Notes: generated from the sequence alone by a model not told the origin. Shown: positions 8,001-18,238, numbered from the stretch's first letter. The stretch: 45,651 bases of DNA from Akkermansia sp. (GCA_030531305.1 JAUNNT010000006.1:1-45651); one strand, 5' to 3'. Numbers and translations: made by a program.

Positions 8001-9080
8001 ATGGCGCGCATCCTGGTGGCATTGAGCGGCGGGGTGGACAGCGCGGCGGCGGCCGCCCTGCTCACGGAGCAGGGGCATGAGGTGGTGGCCGCCTACATGA
8101 AGAACTGGGTGAACGACGAGAACATCCCCGGCGAGTGCCCGTGGGAGCGCGACATCGAGGACGCGCTGGCGGTGTGCCGCAAGCTGGGCATCGAGTTCCG
8201 CGTGGTGGATTTGATAGAGCAGTACCGCGCCCGCGTGGTGGATTACCTGATAGAGGGCTACCGCAGCGGCTCCACCCCCAACCCGGATGTGCTCTGCAAC
8301 CGCGAGATGAAGTTCGGCGTGCTGCTGGACTACGCCCTGCAGCAGGGTTTCACCGGCGGCGTGGCCACCGGCCACTACGCCCGCAGGCTGGATGTGGAGG
8401 GCGACGGCGCCTACGTGCTGCGCGGCGCGGACGGCAACAAGGACCAGTCGTACTTCCTGGCCCTCATGCGTCCGGAGCAGGTGCGGCACGCCGTCTTCCC
8501 CGTGGGCGAGCTCACCAAGCCGCACGTGCGCGAGATTGCGCGCCGCTTCGGCCTGCCCGTGGCGGACAAGAAGGATTCCCAGGGCATCTGCTTCATCGGC
8601 AAGGTGAAGATGAGCGATTTCCTGCGCCACTACCTGCCGGACAACCCCGGCGACATTGTGGACACGGATGGCCGCGTGCTCGGGAGGCACAACGGGCTGC
8701 ACCTCTTCACCATGGGGCAGCGGCACGGCCACGGCGTGGCCTCCCCGCGCGAGGGCGTGGCCTATGTGGTGGTGGGCAAGGATTTGCAGAACAACCGCCT
8801 CATCGTTGGATACGAGGGGCAGGAAACCCCCGGCCTGTACGCCCGCCGCGCCGTGGTGGGCGGCATCACCAACCTGCGCCGCCCGCTGCCGGGGCGCGTG
8901 TACGCCCAGCCGCGCTACCGCGCCCCCGCCGTGCCCGCCGCCTGCACCCACCTCTCCGCCGACACGGTGGAGCTGGTGTTCGACGAGCCGGTGCGCGCGC
9001 TGGCCCTCGGCCAGGTCTGCGCCTTCTATGCGCCGGAGCAACAACTCCTCGGCGGCGGATTCTTCAGGCGAATTGGGTAA
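8001..9080 (+). CDS. mnmA: tRNA-specific 2-thiouridylase MnmA
   Basis: 359 residues. MnmA adds sulfur to position 2 of U34 in tRNAs for Lys, Glu and Gln, using ATP and relayed persulfide. The PP-loop SGGVDSAAAAALL is at the N-terminus. The two catalytic cysteines are present, Cys99 in PDVLCNREMKF and Cys197 in DSQGICFIGK, with TGHYAR between them. The ATG at 8001 is preferred over a TTG two codons upstream. Its U34-modifying partner mnmE lies elsewhere in this window (25210-26541). Confidence 0.95.
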   Translation: MARILVALSGGVDSAAAAALLTEQGHEVVAAYMKNWVNDENIPGECPWERDIEDALAVCRKLGIEFRVVDLIEQYRARVVDYLIEGYRSGSTPNPDVLCNREMKFGVLLDYALQQGFTGGVATGHYARRLDVEGDGAYVLRGADGNKDQSYFLALMRPEQVRHAVFPVGELTKPHVREIARRFGLPVADKKDSQGICFIGKVKMSDFLRHYLPDNPGDIVDTDGRVLGRHNGLHLFTMGQRHGHGVASPREGVAYVVVGKDLQNNRLIVGYEGQETPGLYARRAVVGGITNLRRPLPGRVYAQPRYRAPAVPAACTHLSADTVELVFDEPVRALALGQVCAFYAPEQQLLGGGFFRRIG

Positions 9081-9084
9081 CATA

Positions 9085-9192
9085 TGTGCCCCCCCAAAAA
9101 AATCGGGGGAAACGTGATTGGTAGGCAATAATTGGTGCCAACGCCCGCTTACCAATCACGCTTCCTCCCCCAATTTTTTGGGGGGAACACAT
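9085..9192. repeat. Long imperfect inverted repeat between convergent genes
   Basis: Left arm 9085-9127 and right arm 9149-9192 are near-perfect complements of about 43 bases, around a 21-base centre that itself contains the palindrome TTGGTGCCAA. Each arm also has its own small hairpin (CCCCC/GGGGG around A or T runs). It lies between the ends of mnmA and cca, so it can serve as a bidirectional terminator. Its length and nested symmetry also fit a MITE-like or REP-like insertion. Confidence 0.75.
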
Positions 9193-9222
9193 GCGGACGA
9201 ATAGCGGTGTTGGCTTGTTTTG

Positions 9223-10575
9223 TCATGGGTTGGTGTTGGGCGGTAAGGTGGCGATGATTTCACGGGCGCGTGCGAGCATGGGTTCGCGCTGGGCGGGGAG
9301 GGTTTCCTCCTGCATTTCCTGCAGGAGCTGCTCCAGCACGCGGCGCATGGCGGGACCGGGGTTCATGCCCAGGGCCATGAGGTCCGCGCCGTTGACTGGA
9401 AGGTCCTTCACGGTGAAGGCGGGGATGGAATCCAGCACGTCCTCGAACAGCAGGAACGCCGCGCGGATGTCACCCGCATTCTTCTCCCTGGCGAAATCGG
9501 AGTGCGCGGCCAGGTCCGCCCGCTGCACATCGAAGAGCAGGCGCACGTTCTCCTCGCCGATGCGGCCGATGAGGCGGCGCATGCCGGCGGGCGTGGTGGG
9601 CCACACGATGTCATGCTCGCGCACCAGTACCACGGCGCGCTCCAGCGTGGCGTTGTCGCTCTTCAAACGCAGCAGGATATCCTTTGCCATCTGCGCGCCC
9701 GTCTCCGGGTGCCCGTAGAAGTGCGCGCGGCCGTCCTCGCCCATGCTGTGGCGGGCGGGCTTGCCGAGGTCGTGCAGCAGCATCACCAGCCGCAGCGGCT
9801 CGTCCGCGGGTGCGGCGGCCACGGCATAGGCGGTGTGGGTCCACACATCGAAGCAGTGGTAGGGGTTCTTTTGGGAGAAGCCGATGGCGGGCTGGATCTC
9901 CGGGATGATGGTGGCGAAGACCTCCGGGAAGCCGAGCAGCATGCTCAGCACGCCCTCCCCCGCCAGGATGCCTTTCAGTTCGGTGAAGATGCGCTCCGCG
10001 CTCACATTGGCCAGCAGGTGGCGGTTGCGGCGGATGGAGTGCGCGGTCTCGGTCTCGATGTTGAAATCATAGCGCGAGGCGAAACGCAGCGCGCGCAGGA
10101 TGCGCAAACCGTCCTCGTGGAATCGCTCGTCCGGCTCGCCCACGCAGCGGATGGCACGTGCGTCCAGGTCCTCGCGCCCGCCGAAGGCGTCCACCAGCCC
10201 GCGGCGCGGGTTGTAGGCCATGGCGTTGATGGTGAAATCACGGCGGGCCAAATCCTCCTCCACGCGGGAGACAAAGTTGACGGAATCGGGGTGGCGGTTG
10301 TCGGTGTACGCGCCGTCGATGCGGAAGGTGGTGACCTCCACGGGCTGGTGGTCCACCATCACGGTGACGGTGCCGTGCTTCAGCCCGGTCTTGATGACGT
10401 GGAACTTGCGGAACACGCGCAGCACCTCGTCCGGCAGGGCGTTGGTACACACATCCCAGTCCTTGGGCGTGCGCCCCATCAGGCTGTCGCGCACGCAGCC
10501 CCCCACCACATAGGCCTCAAAGCCGTGGCGCTCCAGATGTTCCAGAACGGTTGCTGCATACGATGGAATTACCAT
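9223..10575 (-). CDS. cca: CCA tRNA nucleotidyltransferase / poly(A) polymerase family
   Basis: 450 residues. Class II nucleotidyltransferase: YVVGGCVRDSLMGRTPKDWD carries the G-G-x-x-R and D-x-D motifs, and later blocks are DLARRDFTINAMAYN and EDGLRILRALRFASRYDF. A C-terminal HD domain follows (MLLHDLGKPARHSMGEDGRA), as in the CCA-adding enzymes of many bacteria. It completes or repairs the tRNA 3' CCA end. A poly(A) polymerase role cannot be excluded from motifs alone. It lies just downstream of transketolase on the same strand, separated by a hairpin and a short repeat. Confidence 0.9.
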   Translation of the reverse strand: MVIPSYAATVLEHLERHGFEAYVVGGCVRDSLMGRTPKDWDVCTNALPDEVLRVFRKFHVIKTGLKHGTVTVMVDHQPVEVTTFRIDGAYTDNRHPDSVNFVSRVEEDLARRDFTINAMAYNPRRGLVDAFGGREDLDARAIRCVGEPDERFHEDGLRILRALRFASRYDFNIETETAHSIRRNRHLLANVSAERIFTELKGILAGEGVLSMLLGFPEVFATIIPEIQPAIGFSQKNPYHCFDVWTHTAYAVAAAPADEPLRLVMLLHDLGKPARHSMGEDGRAHFYGHPETGAQMAKDILLRLKSDNATLERAVVLVREHDIVWPTTPAGMRRLIGRIGEENVRLLFDVQRADLAAHSDFAREKNAGDIRAAFLLFEDVLDSIPAFTVKDLPVNGADLMALGMNPGPAMRRVLEQLLQEMQEETLPAQREPMLARAREIIATLPPNTNP

Positions 10576-10585
10576 GGTTCTGCCC

Positions 10586-10603
10586 CGCGCCCGCCAGGGC
10601 GCG
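10586..10603 (-). terminator. GC hairpin downstream of transketolase
   Basis: CGCGCCC and GGGCGCG form a perfect 7-bp stem around GCCA, between the tkt stop and the cca start. There is no T run after it on the minus strand, so it may only weaken read-through. Confidence 0.4.
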
Positions 10604-10608
10604 CTAAC

Positions 10609-10646
10609 TTTACAAATTGTAAATCGTCAATCGTCAATTGTAAATC
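10609..10646. repeat. Short AT-rich intergenic repeat (TTTACAA/TTGTAAA units)
   Basis: TTTACAAATTGTAAA is a palindrome, followed by two tandem CGTCAAT units and another TTGTAAAT. It starts immediately after the transketolase stop codon. The composition is unlike the GC-rich surroundings. It resembles the GTACTA repeats in size and placement but has a different core. Confidence 0.6.
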
Positions 10647-12653
10647 CTACTGCAGCTCTGCTGCAGTGGAAACGATTTTCTCCACGTTCATGCCGAGCTC
10701 GGTGAGGACCTGGGGGCCGGGCGCGGAGAAGCCGAAGGAGTCGATGCCGATGATGGCGCCCTTGGGACCGACGTAGCGGTACCAGAGGTCGGACTTGCCG
10801 GCCTCGATGGCGATGCGGCGCTCGCAGGAGGCGGGCAGCACGGATTCGCGGTAGGAGGCGGGCTGGTTGTTGAAGCGGAACATGGAGGGCATGGAGACCA
10901 CGCGCACGTGGGGGCCTATCTGTTTGGCGGCCTGCAGGGCAAGCACGACCTCCGAGCCGGAGGCGATGATGACGAGGCCGGGTTCCGCGGTCTGTTCACG
11001 CAGGGCGACGTATGCGCCCTTGAGGGTGCCCTGCCTGCGCACGGCGGCGGGAATGGGTTCCACGGAAGTGAGGCTGGGCACGTTCTGGCGGGTGAGGATG
11101 AGGGCGGTGGGGCCGTTGTTGCGCTCCATGGCGCACATCCAGGCGCCGGCGGTCTCCTCCTCGTCGGCGGGGCGCACCACATCCAGGTTGGGGATGACGC
11201 GCAGGCCGCTCACGGTTTCCACGGGCTGGTGGGTGGGGCCGTCCTCGCCCACGGCCACGGAATCGTGCGTGAGCACGTAGGCCACGGGAAGGTGCGCCAG
11301 CGCCGCCACGCGGATGGAGGCGCGCATGTAGTCCACAAACACGCAGAACGTGCCGGCGGACACGCGGAAGAGGCCGTCGTAGGCGATGCCGTTGCAGATG
11401 GCGCCCATGGCGTGCTCGCGGATGCCGAACCAGAAGTTGCGGCCGGCGTAGTTCTCCGGGGAGAAGTCGCCCGCGTCCTTGAGGTAGTTCTTGTTGGATG
11501 AGAAGAGGTCCGCGCTGGTGGAGAGGAAGCCGGGATGCTTGGCGGCAAAGGCGTTCTCCGCCTGGGCTCCGGACACGCGGGTGGCGGCCTTGGTGTCCGC
11601 CGGGAACTCCGGTATGAGCGCGCTGCACTCCTCCGGGCTGAGGCCGTGCGCGGCCAGCTCCACGCCGGAATCCAGCTCCGCGGCCTTGTCCGGGTACGCG
11701 GCGCGCCACGCTTCGTACACCTTCTTCCATTCCGCGTAGGCGGCCTCGCGCTTGGCCTTGAGGTCGGCCATGTAGGCGCGCACCTCGTCGGAGACGTAAT
11801 ACTGCTCCGCGGGCAGGCCCCAGTTGGCGTGGGCCTCCTTCCAGAGCTTGGCGCCGCCCTCGCCGTGGCCCTTGGTGGTGCCCTCGATTCCGGGCACGCC
11901 CTTGGCCACAACGGTTTTGGCAATCACCAGCTTGGGACGCCCGTTGCGCGTCTCGCGGCACTCGCGCAGCACCTTCTCCACTTCCACCAGGTTGTGGCCG
12001 TTCACCTCGTAGGCGTCCCACCCGTGGGAGCGGAAGCCCGCCGCCACGTCGTCGATTTGCGTCTTCTCAGTCACGGCGTCCAGCGTGATGCCGTTGGCGT
12101 CGTAGATGAGCGTGAGGTTGTCCAGCTGGAGGCGACCGGCGATGGCCGCGGCCTCGCGGGAGATGCCCTCCTGGATGCAGCCGTCGCCGGCGAGGCAGTA
12201 GACGTTCTGGGAGAAGATTTCATGCTCCGGTGTGTTGAAGCGTGCGGCGGCGTGCTTGGCGGAGATGGCGAAGCCGACGGCGTTCGCGATACCCTGGCCG
12301 AGCGGCCCGGTGGTGCATTCCACGCCCGTGGCCGGGTTGTACTCCGGATGCCCCGGCGTGCGGGAGCCCGTCACGCGGAAGCCCTTCACGTCGTCCATGG
12401 TCAGCGGGAACCCGCTCAGGTGCAGCCACGCGTACAGGAACATGGAGCCGTGCCCACCAGACAGGATGAAGCGGTCGCGGTTGAGCCAGCGCGGCTCGCT
12501 CGGGTTCACGTTCAGCAGCCCGCCGAACAGCACCGCCCCTATCTCCGCGCAGCCCAGCGGCAACCCCATGTGTCCCGATGCCCGGTCGAAAATGGCATCA
12601 ATTGCAAGTCCCCTGGCCTCGTTTGCCGCCTTTTGAAGTATCTCCGTGTCCAT
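10647..12653 (-). CDS. tkt: Transketolase
   Basis: 668 residues from MDTEILQKAANEARGLAIDA. Transketolase moves two-carbon units between sugar phosphates in the non-oxidative pentose phosphate pathway, using thiamine diphosphate. The N-terminal domain has HMGLPLGCAEIGAVLF, the TPP-binding GDGCIQEGISREAAA and IYDANGITLD. The central domain has FWFGIREHAMGAICNGIAYD and THDSVAVGEDGPTHQPVE, both typical. An ATG 18 bases upstream falls inside the promoter, so the start at 12653 is chosen. The gene is divergent from fucP with two promoters in the gap. Confidence 0.95.
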   Translation of the reverse strand: MDTEILQKAANEARGLAIDAIFDRASGHMGLPLGCAEIGAVLFGGLLNVNPSEPRWLNRDRFILSGGHGSMFLYAWLHLSGFPLTMDDVKGFRVTGSRTPGHPEYNPATGVECTTGPLGQGIANAVGFAISAKHAAARFNTPEHEIFSQNVYCLAGDGCIQEGISREAAAIAGRLQLDNLTLIYDANGITLDAVTEKTQIDDVAAGFRSHGWDAYEVNGHNLVEVEKVLRECRETRNGRPKLVIAKTVVAKGVPGIEGTTKGHGEGGAKLWKEAHANWGLPAEQYYVSDEVRAYMADLKAKREAAYAEWKKVYEAWRAAYPDKAAELDSGVELAAHGLSPEECSALIPEFPADTKAATRVSGAQAENAFAAKHPGFLSTSADLFSSNKNYLKDAGDFSPENYAGRNFWFGIREHAMGAICNGIAYDGLFRVSAGTFCVFVDYMRASIRVAALAHLPVAYVLTHDSVAVGEDGPTHQPVETVSGLRVIPNLDVVRPADEEETAGAWMCAMERNNGPTALILTRQNVPSLTSVEPIPAAVRRQGTLKGAYVALREQTAEPGLVIIASGSEVVLALQAAKQIGPHVRVVSMPSMFRFNNQPASYRESVLPASCERRIAIEAGKSDLWYRYVGPKGAIIGIDSFGFSAPGPQVLTELGMNVEKIVSTAAELQ

Positions 12654-12661
12654 GCGCCCCC

Positions 12662-12689
12662 ATTCTACCATTTTCCCAAGTTTTGTAAA
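12662..12689 (-). promoter_or_regulatory. Transketolase promoter
   Basis: On the minus strand TTTACA and TAGAAT are 16 bases apart. The -10 ends 8 bases before the ATG at 12653, implying a leaderless mRNA, and overlaps the alternative upstream ATG. Confidence 0.65.
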
Positions 12690-12737
12690 GAAGAAAGCTC
12701 AACCGGCCGCAACGTTCTCTCGCCAGGCTTTTATTCC

Positions 12738-12765
12738 TTGACACGCGGGGGCTATCTGGTAGGAT
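12738..12765 (+). promoter_or_regulatory. fucP promoter
   Basis: A perfect TTGACA -35 box and TAGGAT -10 box are 16 bases apart. The -10 ends 8 bases before the fucP ATG, so the fucPI transcript is predicted to be leaderless. Confidence 0.7.
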
Positions 12766-12773
12766 TTCGTATT

Positions 12774-14324
12774 ATGAGTACGGACAATCAACGTGATTTG
12801 ACACCCGTTGTGCCGCGCAAGTACCGCGCGGTGTTCTTCCTGCTGGTGAGCTGCTTTGCGCTGTGGGGTCTGCTGAACAACATGACGGACAACCTGGTGC
12901 CGTCGTTCCAGAAGATATTCACGCTCTCGCAGGAGCAGGCGGGCCTGGTGCAGGTGGCGTTCTACGGTGCCTATGCGGTGCTGGCCATCTTCGCCTCCAT
13001 CCTGATTGAGGAGTTCTCCTACCGCGTGGGTGTGCTCATCGGCCTGGGCATCTACGTGCTGGGCGCGCTGCTGTACATCCCCGCGTGCGGCTGGCAGAGC
13101 TTCGACACGTACTTCATCGCCATCTTCATTGTGGCGGGCGGCTGCTCCCTGCTGGAGACCACCTGCAACCCGTACGTGCTCTCCCTGGGCGACCCCAAGA
13201 CGGGCGTACGCCGCCTGAACTTCGCGCAGGCGTTCAACCCGCTGGGTTCCCTGATGGGCATTGTGCTGGCGCAGCAGCTCATCCTGGGCAACCTGAACCC
13301 CGCCACCGCGGAGGAGCGCCAGCTCATGGATCCCCAGACGCTGGACGGGATTGTCAGCAACGAGCTCTTCTGGCTGGGCGCCCCGTACGTGGGCCTGTGC
13401 GCCATTGCGCTCATCATGTGGGTGTGCTTCCTGCGCTCCAAGGCGGAGGAGCAGAAGCCCGCGGGCGCGGAGACCAGCCGCGGCGGCGGCCTGCGCGTGC
13501 TGATTGCCGCGCTGTTCAGCTTTGTGCCGCTGGGCCTGCTCTACTGGTACGACCCGGAGATGGACAAGGTGCAGTGGATCCTGCTGGGCATGCTGGGCCC
13601 CATCGCCTACATCTGCATTGTGGGCTCCTACCGCAGCATGCTGGTGGGCCTGCTGAAGGCTCCGCGCTACTGGTGCGGCGTGATTGCCCAGTTCTTCTAC
13701 GTGGGCGTGCAGATTGCCGCCTGGACGTGGATGAACGTGTACTGCCAGAAGGAGCTTGGCGTGGCGCCGGACACCGCCGCCAGCTACTATGTGATCGCCC
13801 TCTGCTTCTTCATCCTCTGCCGCTGGATTGCCACGTACTACATGAAGAAGTTCAACCCGGCGAGCATGATGAGCATCTTCGCCGTGGGCGCCATCCTCTG
13901 CTGCCTGGGCGTGATGTACCTGCCCAGCGACGTGCTGTTCAGCATCGGCGGCCTGCCCTTCTCCGCAAACGTCATCTTCCTGGTGCTGATGAGCGGCTGC
14001 ATGAGCCTCATGTTCCCCACCATCTACGGCATTGCCCTGGGCGGCCTTGACCAGCGCATCCTCAAGCTCGGTGCCGCCGGCCTCATCATGGCCATTCTCG
14101 GCGGCGCCATCATCACCCCCTGGATGGCCGGCATCATCGGCAACGTGGACAGCTCCTGGGCCTCCCTGGTAAGCGGGTTCGACACCACCTGGGACTCCAA
14201 CCTCAAGACCTCGTCCACGCTGCTGCGCGCCTCGTTCATCGTGCCGGCCATCTGCTTTGCGGTGGTGCTGGTGTACAGCCTGATCTTCCGCAAGCCCGCC
14301 GTGCCGCAGGCCGAGGAGAAGTAA
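12774..14324 (+). CDS. fucP: L-fucose:H+ symporter FucP
   Basis: 516 residues with about twelve hydrophobic helices of the major facilitator superfamily. The FucP subfamily is indicated by [20 protein letters not shown] near the N-terminus, [20 protein letters not shown], and [20 protein letters not shown] with [15 protein letters not shown] in helices 4-5. It is longer than E. coli FucP (438) owing to an insertion of about 60 residues in the middle loop region. It imports L-fucose with protons across the inner membrane. The L-fucose isomerase gene starts 43 bases downstream on the same strand, which supports the substrate. Galactose or glucose uptake by the same family remains possible. Confidence 0.9.
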   Translation: MSTDNQRDLTPVVPRKYRAVFFLLVSCFALWGLLNNMTDNLVPSFQKIFTLSQEQAGLVQVAFYGAYAVLAIFASILIEEFSYRVGVLIGLGIYVLGALLYIPACGWQSFDTYFIAIFIVAGGCSLLETTCNPYVLSLGDPKTGVRRLNFAQAFNPLGSLMGIVLAQQLILGNLNPATAEERQLMDPQTLDGIVSNELFWLGAPYVGLCAIALIMWVCFLRSKAEEQKPAGAETSRGGGLRVLIAALFSFVPLGLLYWYDPEMDKVQWILLGMLGPIAYICIVGSYRSMLVGLLKAPRYWCGVIAQFFYVGVQIAAWTWMNVYCQKELGVAPDTAASYYVIALCFFILCRWIATYYMKKFNPASMMSIFAVGAILCCLGVMYLPSDVLFSIGGLPFSANVIFLVLMSGCMSLMFPTIYGIALGGLDQRILKLGAAGLIMAILGGAIITPWMAGIIGNVDSSWASLVSGFDTTWDSNLKTSSTLLRASFIVPAICFAVVLVYSLIFRKPAVPQAEEK

Positions 14325-14367
14325 CCCCCCCTCATCATTCATTCCAACCCATAATTGCAACAACGAT

Positions 14368-16152
14368 ATGAAATACGATACACTGCCGACCATCGGCATT
14401 CGCCCCACGATTGACGGCCGCCGCCTCGGCGTCCGCGAGTCTCTGGAAGACCAGACCATGAACATGGCCAAGGCCGCCGCCGCCCTCATCGAGGCCAACG
14501 TCAAGCACGCCAACGGCCAGCCCGTCAAGTGCGTCATCGCGGACACCTGCATCGGCGGGCCCGCGGAGGCCGCCGCCGCCAACCAGAAGTTCGCGGAGAA
14601 CAACGTGGGCTGCTCGCTCATCGTCACCCCCTGCTGGTGCTACATCACGGAGACGTTCGAGACGGACAACCGCATCCCCAAGGCCATCTGGGGCTTCAAC
14701 GGCACGGAGCGCCCCGGCGCCGTGTACCTGGCCGCCGCCCTGGCCGCCTACGCCCAGAAGGGCGTGCCCGCCTTCTCCATCTACGGGCATGACGTGCAGG
14801 ACGCGGACGACACCACCATCCCGGAGGACGTGGCGGAGAAGATCCTGCGCTTCGCACGCGCCGGCATTGCCGTGGCCACCCTCAAGGGCAAGGGCTACCT
14901 GTCCATCGGCGGCTGCGCCATGGGCATCGCCGGCTCCATCCTGGACCAGCCGTTCTGGGAGGACTACCTGGGCATGCGCGTGCAGCCCGTGGACATGACG
15001 GAGGTGAAGCGCCGCATGGAGCTCAAGATCTACGACGAGAAGGAGTTCGAGCTGGCCATGGAGTGGGCCAAGCGCTACGTGCACATCGGCCCGGAGCGCA
15101 ACAGGCCGGACCTCATCCTCTCCGCGGAGGACAAGGAGCGCACGCTGCGCGAGAGCATCCTCATGATGATCATCTTCCGCGACATGATGCACGGCAACCC
15201 CTACCTCAAGACCATCGACCGCGAGGAGGAGGGCCTGGGCTTCAACGCCATCTGCGGCGGCTTCCAGGGCCAGCGCCACTGGACCGACTTCTACCCGAAC
15301 GGCGACATGGCGGAATCCCTCATCAACAGCACGTTCGACTGGAACGGCCCGCGCGAGGCCATTCCCTTCGCCACGGAGAACGATGCCATGAACGGCGTGT
15401 GCATGCTCCTGCTGCACCAGCTCACCGGGCAGGCAGCCTGCTTCTCCGACATCCGCACCTACTGGTCCCCCGCCGCCGTGAAGCGCGTGACGGGATACAC
15501 CATGGAGGGCCACGCCGCCAACGGCATCATGCACCTCATCAACTCCGGCTCCACCGCGCTGGACGGCAACATGTACTCCACCGGAAAGGACGGCAAGCCC
15601 TGCATGAAGAAGACCGGCGAGACCACCAAGGAGGACATCGAGGCCATGATGGACAACTCCTGCTGGTGCCCCGCCAACCGCGAGTACTTCCGCGGCGGCG
15701 GCTACTCCCTGCACTTCGTCTCCAAGGGTGACGTGCCCGTCACCATGATCCGCATGAACCTCGTCAAGGGACAAGGCCCCGTGCTGGTGATTGCGGAAGG
15801 CTACACCTGCTCCCTCCCGGAGAAGGTCAACAACACGCTCGACGAGCGCACCGACCCCGGCTGGCCCACCACCTGGTTCGCCCCGCGCCTCACCGGAAAG
15901 GGCGCCTTCAAGGACGTCTACTCCGTCATGGCCAACATGGGTGCCAACCACGGCGCCTGGACCTACGGCCACATCGGCGCGGACATCATCACCCTGGCCT
16001 CCATGCTGCGCATCCCCGTGTACGCCCACAACGTGCCGGAGGAGGACATCTACCGTCCCGCCGCCTGGAACCTGTTCGGCACCGATGACCCGGAGGGCGC
16101 AGACTTCCGCGCCTGCAAGAACTTCGGCCCCATCTACGGGAAATACAACTGA
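14368..16152 (+). CDS. fucI: L-fucose isomerase
   Basis: 594 residues (E. coli 591). It converts L-fucose to L-fuculose with Mn2+, and can also act on D-arabinose. Family signatures include [83 protein letters not shown] and the C-terminal [17 protein letters not shown]. It is in an operon with fucP. Fuculokinase and fuculose-phosphate aldolase are not in the window, so later steps must be encoded elsewhere. A strong terminator follows. The start lacks a Shine-Dalgarno sequence (caacaacgat ATG). Confidence 0.96.
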   Translation: MKYDTLPTIGIRPTIDGRRLGVRESLEDQTMNMAKAAAALIEANVKHANGQPVKCVIADTCIGGPAEAAAANQKFAENNVGCSLIVTPCWCYITETFETDNRIPKAIWGFNGTERPGAVYLAAALAAYAQKGVPAFSIYGHDVQDADDTTIPEDVAEKILRFARAGIAVATLKGKGYLSIGGCAMGIAGSILDQPFWEDYLGMRVQPVDMTEVKRRMELKIYDEKEFELAMEWAKRYVHIGPERNRPDLILSAEDKERTLRESILMMIIFRDMMHGNPYLKTIDREEEGLGFNAICGGFQGQRHWTDFYPNGDMAESLINSTFDWNGPREAIPFATENDAMNGVCMLLLHQLTGQAACFSDIRTYWSPAAVKRVTGYTMEGHAANGIMHLINSGSTALDGNMYSTGKDGKPCMKKTGETTKEDIEAMMDNSCWCPANREYFRGGGYSLHFVSKGDVPVTMIRMNLVKGQGPVLVIAEGYTCSLPEKVNNTLDERTDPGWPTTWFAPRLTGKGAFKDVYSVMANMGANHGAWTYGHIGADIITLASMLRIPVYAHNVPEEDIYRPAAWNLFGTDDPEGADFRACKNFGPIYGKYN

Positions 16153-16185
16153 TGTACTAGGTACGAGGTACTAGGTACTATTTTG
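16153..16185 (+). repeat. Solo GTACTA-type intergenic repeat
   Basis: The tract starts one base after the fucI stop and reads TGTACTAGGTACGAGGTACT then AGGTACTATTTTG. It shares the GGTACTAGGTACTATTTT core with the ends of the element at 24787-25206, but has one extra or altered unit (GTACGAG). No gene is attached. Confidence 0.75.
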
Positions 16186-16193
16186 TCATTTGC

Positions 16194-16231
16194 CACCCCC
16201 GTTCGGCAGGATGCCGGGCGGGGGTGTTTTT
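16194..16231 (+). terminator. Intrinsic terminator after fucPI
   Basis: CACCCCCG and CGGGGGTG pair around an inner CGGCA/TGCCG stem and are followed by TTTTT. Confidence 0.88.
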
Positions 16232-16266
16232 GGGGGTGCATGCGCCCGCGCCGCATGTGAATGTAC

Positions 16267-16295
16267 TTGACTTTTTCCGGGGCATGCCGTATCTT
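16267..16295 (+). promoter_or_regulatory. lepA promoter
   Basis: TTGACT and TATCTT are 17 bases apart. The -10 ends 11 bases before the lepA ATG, leaving a leader of about five bases. Confidence 0.7.
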
Positions 16296-16306
16296 GCCCG
16301 CGCCCC

Positions 16307-18112
16307 ATGGCTACGGATATCACGCTCAAGCGCAACTTTTCCATCATTGCGCACATCGACCACGGCAAGACCACGCTCTCTGACCGTCTGCTGGAGTTTA
16401 CCCACACCATCGGCGAGCGCGAGAAGCAGGACCAGCTCCTGGACGCCATGGACCTGGAGCGTGAGAAGGGCATCACCATCAAGTCCCACCCCGTCACCAT
16501 GCGCTACACCGCCAAGGACGGCAAGACCTACGAGCTGAACCTGCTGGACACGCCGGGGCACGTGGACTTCTCCTACGAGGTGTCGCGCTCCCTGGCGGCG
16601 TGCGACGGCGCGCTGCTCATCGTGGACGCGGCGCAGGGCGTGGAGGCCCAGACCCTCGCCAACATGCACCTGGCACTGGAGCAGGACCTCACCATCGTCC
16701 CCGTCATCAACAAGATCGACCTCATCAGCGCCAACCTGCCCAGCGTGTACCACCAGCTGGAGGAGGTGGTGTGCATCCCGCGGGAGGAAGCCATCCTCTG
16801 CTCCGCCAAGGCCGGAATCGGCATCGAGGAGGTGCTGGAGGCCATCGTCACCCGCATCCCCGCGCCCAAGGCGGCGGAGGACGACCACCTGCGCGCGCTG
16901 GTGTTCGATTCCGTGTACGATGCGTACCGCGGCGTGGTGTCGTACGTGCGCCTGGTGAGCGGCCGCGTGGAGCGCGGCATGAAGGTGAAGCTTTTCGCCA
17001 CGGACGACACGTTCGAGGTGAAGGAAGTGGGCATCTTCACTCCCAAGATGCAAGCCGTGGACGCCCTGGAGACCGGCGACGTGGGCTACATCATCGCCAA
17101 CATGAAAACCGCGGCGGACGTGAAGATAGGCGACACCTACACCAACCTGGCGAACCCCTGCCCGGAGCCGCTTCCCGGCTTCAAGGAAATCCGCCCCATG
17201 GTGTTCTCCGGCATCTACCCCGTGGATTCCGCGGACTACGAGAACCTGAAGGCCGCCATGGCCAAGCTGCAGATCAACGACGCCGCGTTCACCTACATGG
17301 GCGAGAGCTCTGTGGCCCTCGGATTCGGCTTCCGCTGCGGCTTCCTCGGCCTCCTCCACATGGAAATCATCCAGGAGCGCCTGCGCCGCGAATTCAACAT
17401 GGATGTCATCTCCACCTACCCCTCCGTCATCTACGAGGTCACCAAAACCGACGGCACGGAGCTGCGCGTGGACAACCCCAGCATCCTCCCAGACCCGCAG
17501 GAAATCCAGGAAATCCGCGAGCCCGTGGTCAACGTGTTCATCATGATTCCCAGCACCTACATCGGCGATATCATGCGTATCGTCATGGAGAAGCGCGGCG
17601 AGGTCAGCCACACGGAAACCATCGATGACACCCGCGTGATGCTCACCTGCCGCATCCCCATGGCGGAAATCCTGGTGGACTTCAACGACAAGCTTAAGAG
17701 CACCACCCGCGGCTACGGCTCCATGGACTACGAGTACGCCGGGTACCAGCCCGCCCACCTGGTGAAGATGGACATGATGATTGCCGGCGAGCCGGTGGAC
17801 GCGTTCTCCATGATCGTGCACCGCGACCGCGCGGAATCCCAGGGCCGCGAGCTCGCCATCAAGCTCAAGGATGTGATTCCCCGCCAGCTGTTCACCGTGG
17901 CCATCCAGGCCTGCATCGGCGGCAAGATCATCGCCCGCGAAAGCATTTCCCCCATGCGCAAGAACGTTACCGCCAAGTGCTACGGCGGTGATGTCACCCG
18001 CAAGCGCAAGCTCCTGGAAAAGCAGAAGGAGGGCAAGAAGCGCATGAAGGCCATCGGACGCGTCAACATCCCACAGGAAGCTTTCATCAACGTCCTCAAG
18101 AGCGGAGACTGA
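16307..18112 (+). CDS. lepA: Elongation factor 4 (LepA)
   Basis: 601 residues, full length. A ribosome-associated translational GTPase implicated in back-translocation and 30S biogenesis. The G motifs are intact: [15 protein letters not shown] (G1), [10 protein letters not shown] (G2), [14 protein letters not shown] (G3) and NKIDL (G4). EF4-specific blocks follow, such as [19 protein letters not shown] and the C-terminal [17 protein letters not shown]. The start is fixed by a promoter 11 bases upstream. It is monocistronic here; the following hicAB pair has its own promoter. Confidence 0.96.
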   Translation: MATDITLKRNFSIIAHIDHGKTTLSDRLLEFTHTIGEREKQDQLLDAMDLEREKGITIKSHPVTMRYTAKDGKTYELNLLDTPGHVDFSYEVSRSLAACDGALLIVDAAQGVEAQTLANMHLALEQDLTIVPVINKIDLISANLPSVYHQLEEVVCIPREEAILCSAKAGIGIEEVLEAIVTRIPAPKAAEDDHLRALVFDSVYDAYRGVVSYVRLVSGRVERGMKVKLFATDDTFEVKEVGIFTPKMQAVDALETGDVGYIIANMKTAADVKIGDTYTNLANPCPEPLPGFKEIRPMVFSGIYPVDSADYENLKAAMAKLQINDAAFTYMGESSVALGFGFRCGFLGLLHMEIIQERLRREFNMDVISTYPSVIYEVTKTDGTELRVDNPSILPDPQEIQEIREPVVNVFIMIPSTYIGDIMRIVMEKRGEVSHTETIDDTRVMLTCRIPMAEILVDFNDKLKSTTRGYGSMDYEYAGYQPAHLVKMDMMIAGEPVDAFSMIVHRDRAESQGRELAIKLKDVIPRQLFTVAIQACIGGKIIARESISPMRKNVTAKCYGGDVTRKRKLLEKQKEGKKRMKAIGRVNIPQEAFINVLKSGD

Positions 18113-18183
18113 CCCCGCACGCGTGCAAACCGGAACCCGCCACTTTGTCCACGTAAAAGGTCACAGCTCGTTTGCATGCCGCA

Positions 18184-18238
18184 AAAATGTGGACAATGTG
18201 CACTTTTGTGTTGACATTGTCCACATTTTATGTAGAAT
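18184..18238 (+). promoter_or_regulatory. hicAB promoter with 16-bp palindromic operator
   Basis: Two perfect 16-base inverted arms (AAAATGTGGACAATGT at 18184-18199 and its complement at 18214-18229) are separated by 14 bases. The right arm overlaps a TTGACA (18211) -16- TAGAAT (18233) promoter from the -35 into the spacer. The -10 ends 6 bases before hicA. This is the layout expected for autorepression by the HTH-bearing HicB antitoxin, or by HicAB. Confidence 0.8.

Noticed and set aside
12654..12671. Alternative transketolase start six codons upstream
   Set aside because: It overlaps the -10 box of the only good promoter, and the family begins near MDTE.
11535..12773. N-terminal extension of fucP back through the transketolase gene
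   Set aside because: The extension is antisense to transketolase. The FucP homology and the promoter both put the start at 12774.
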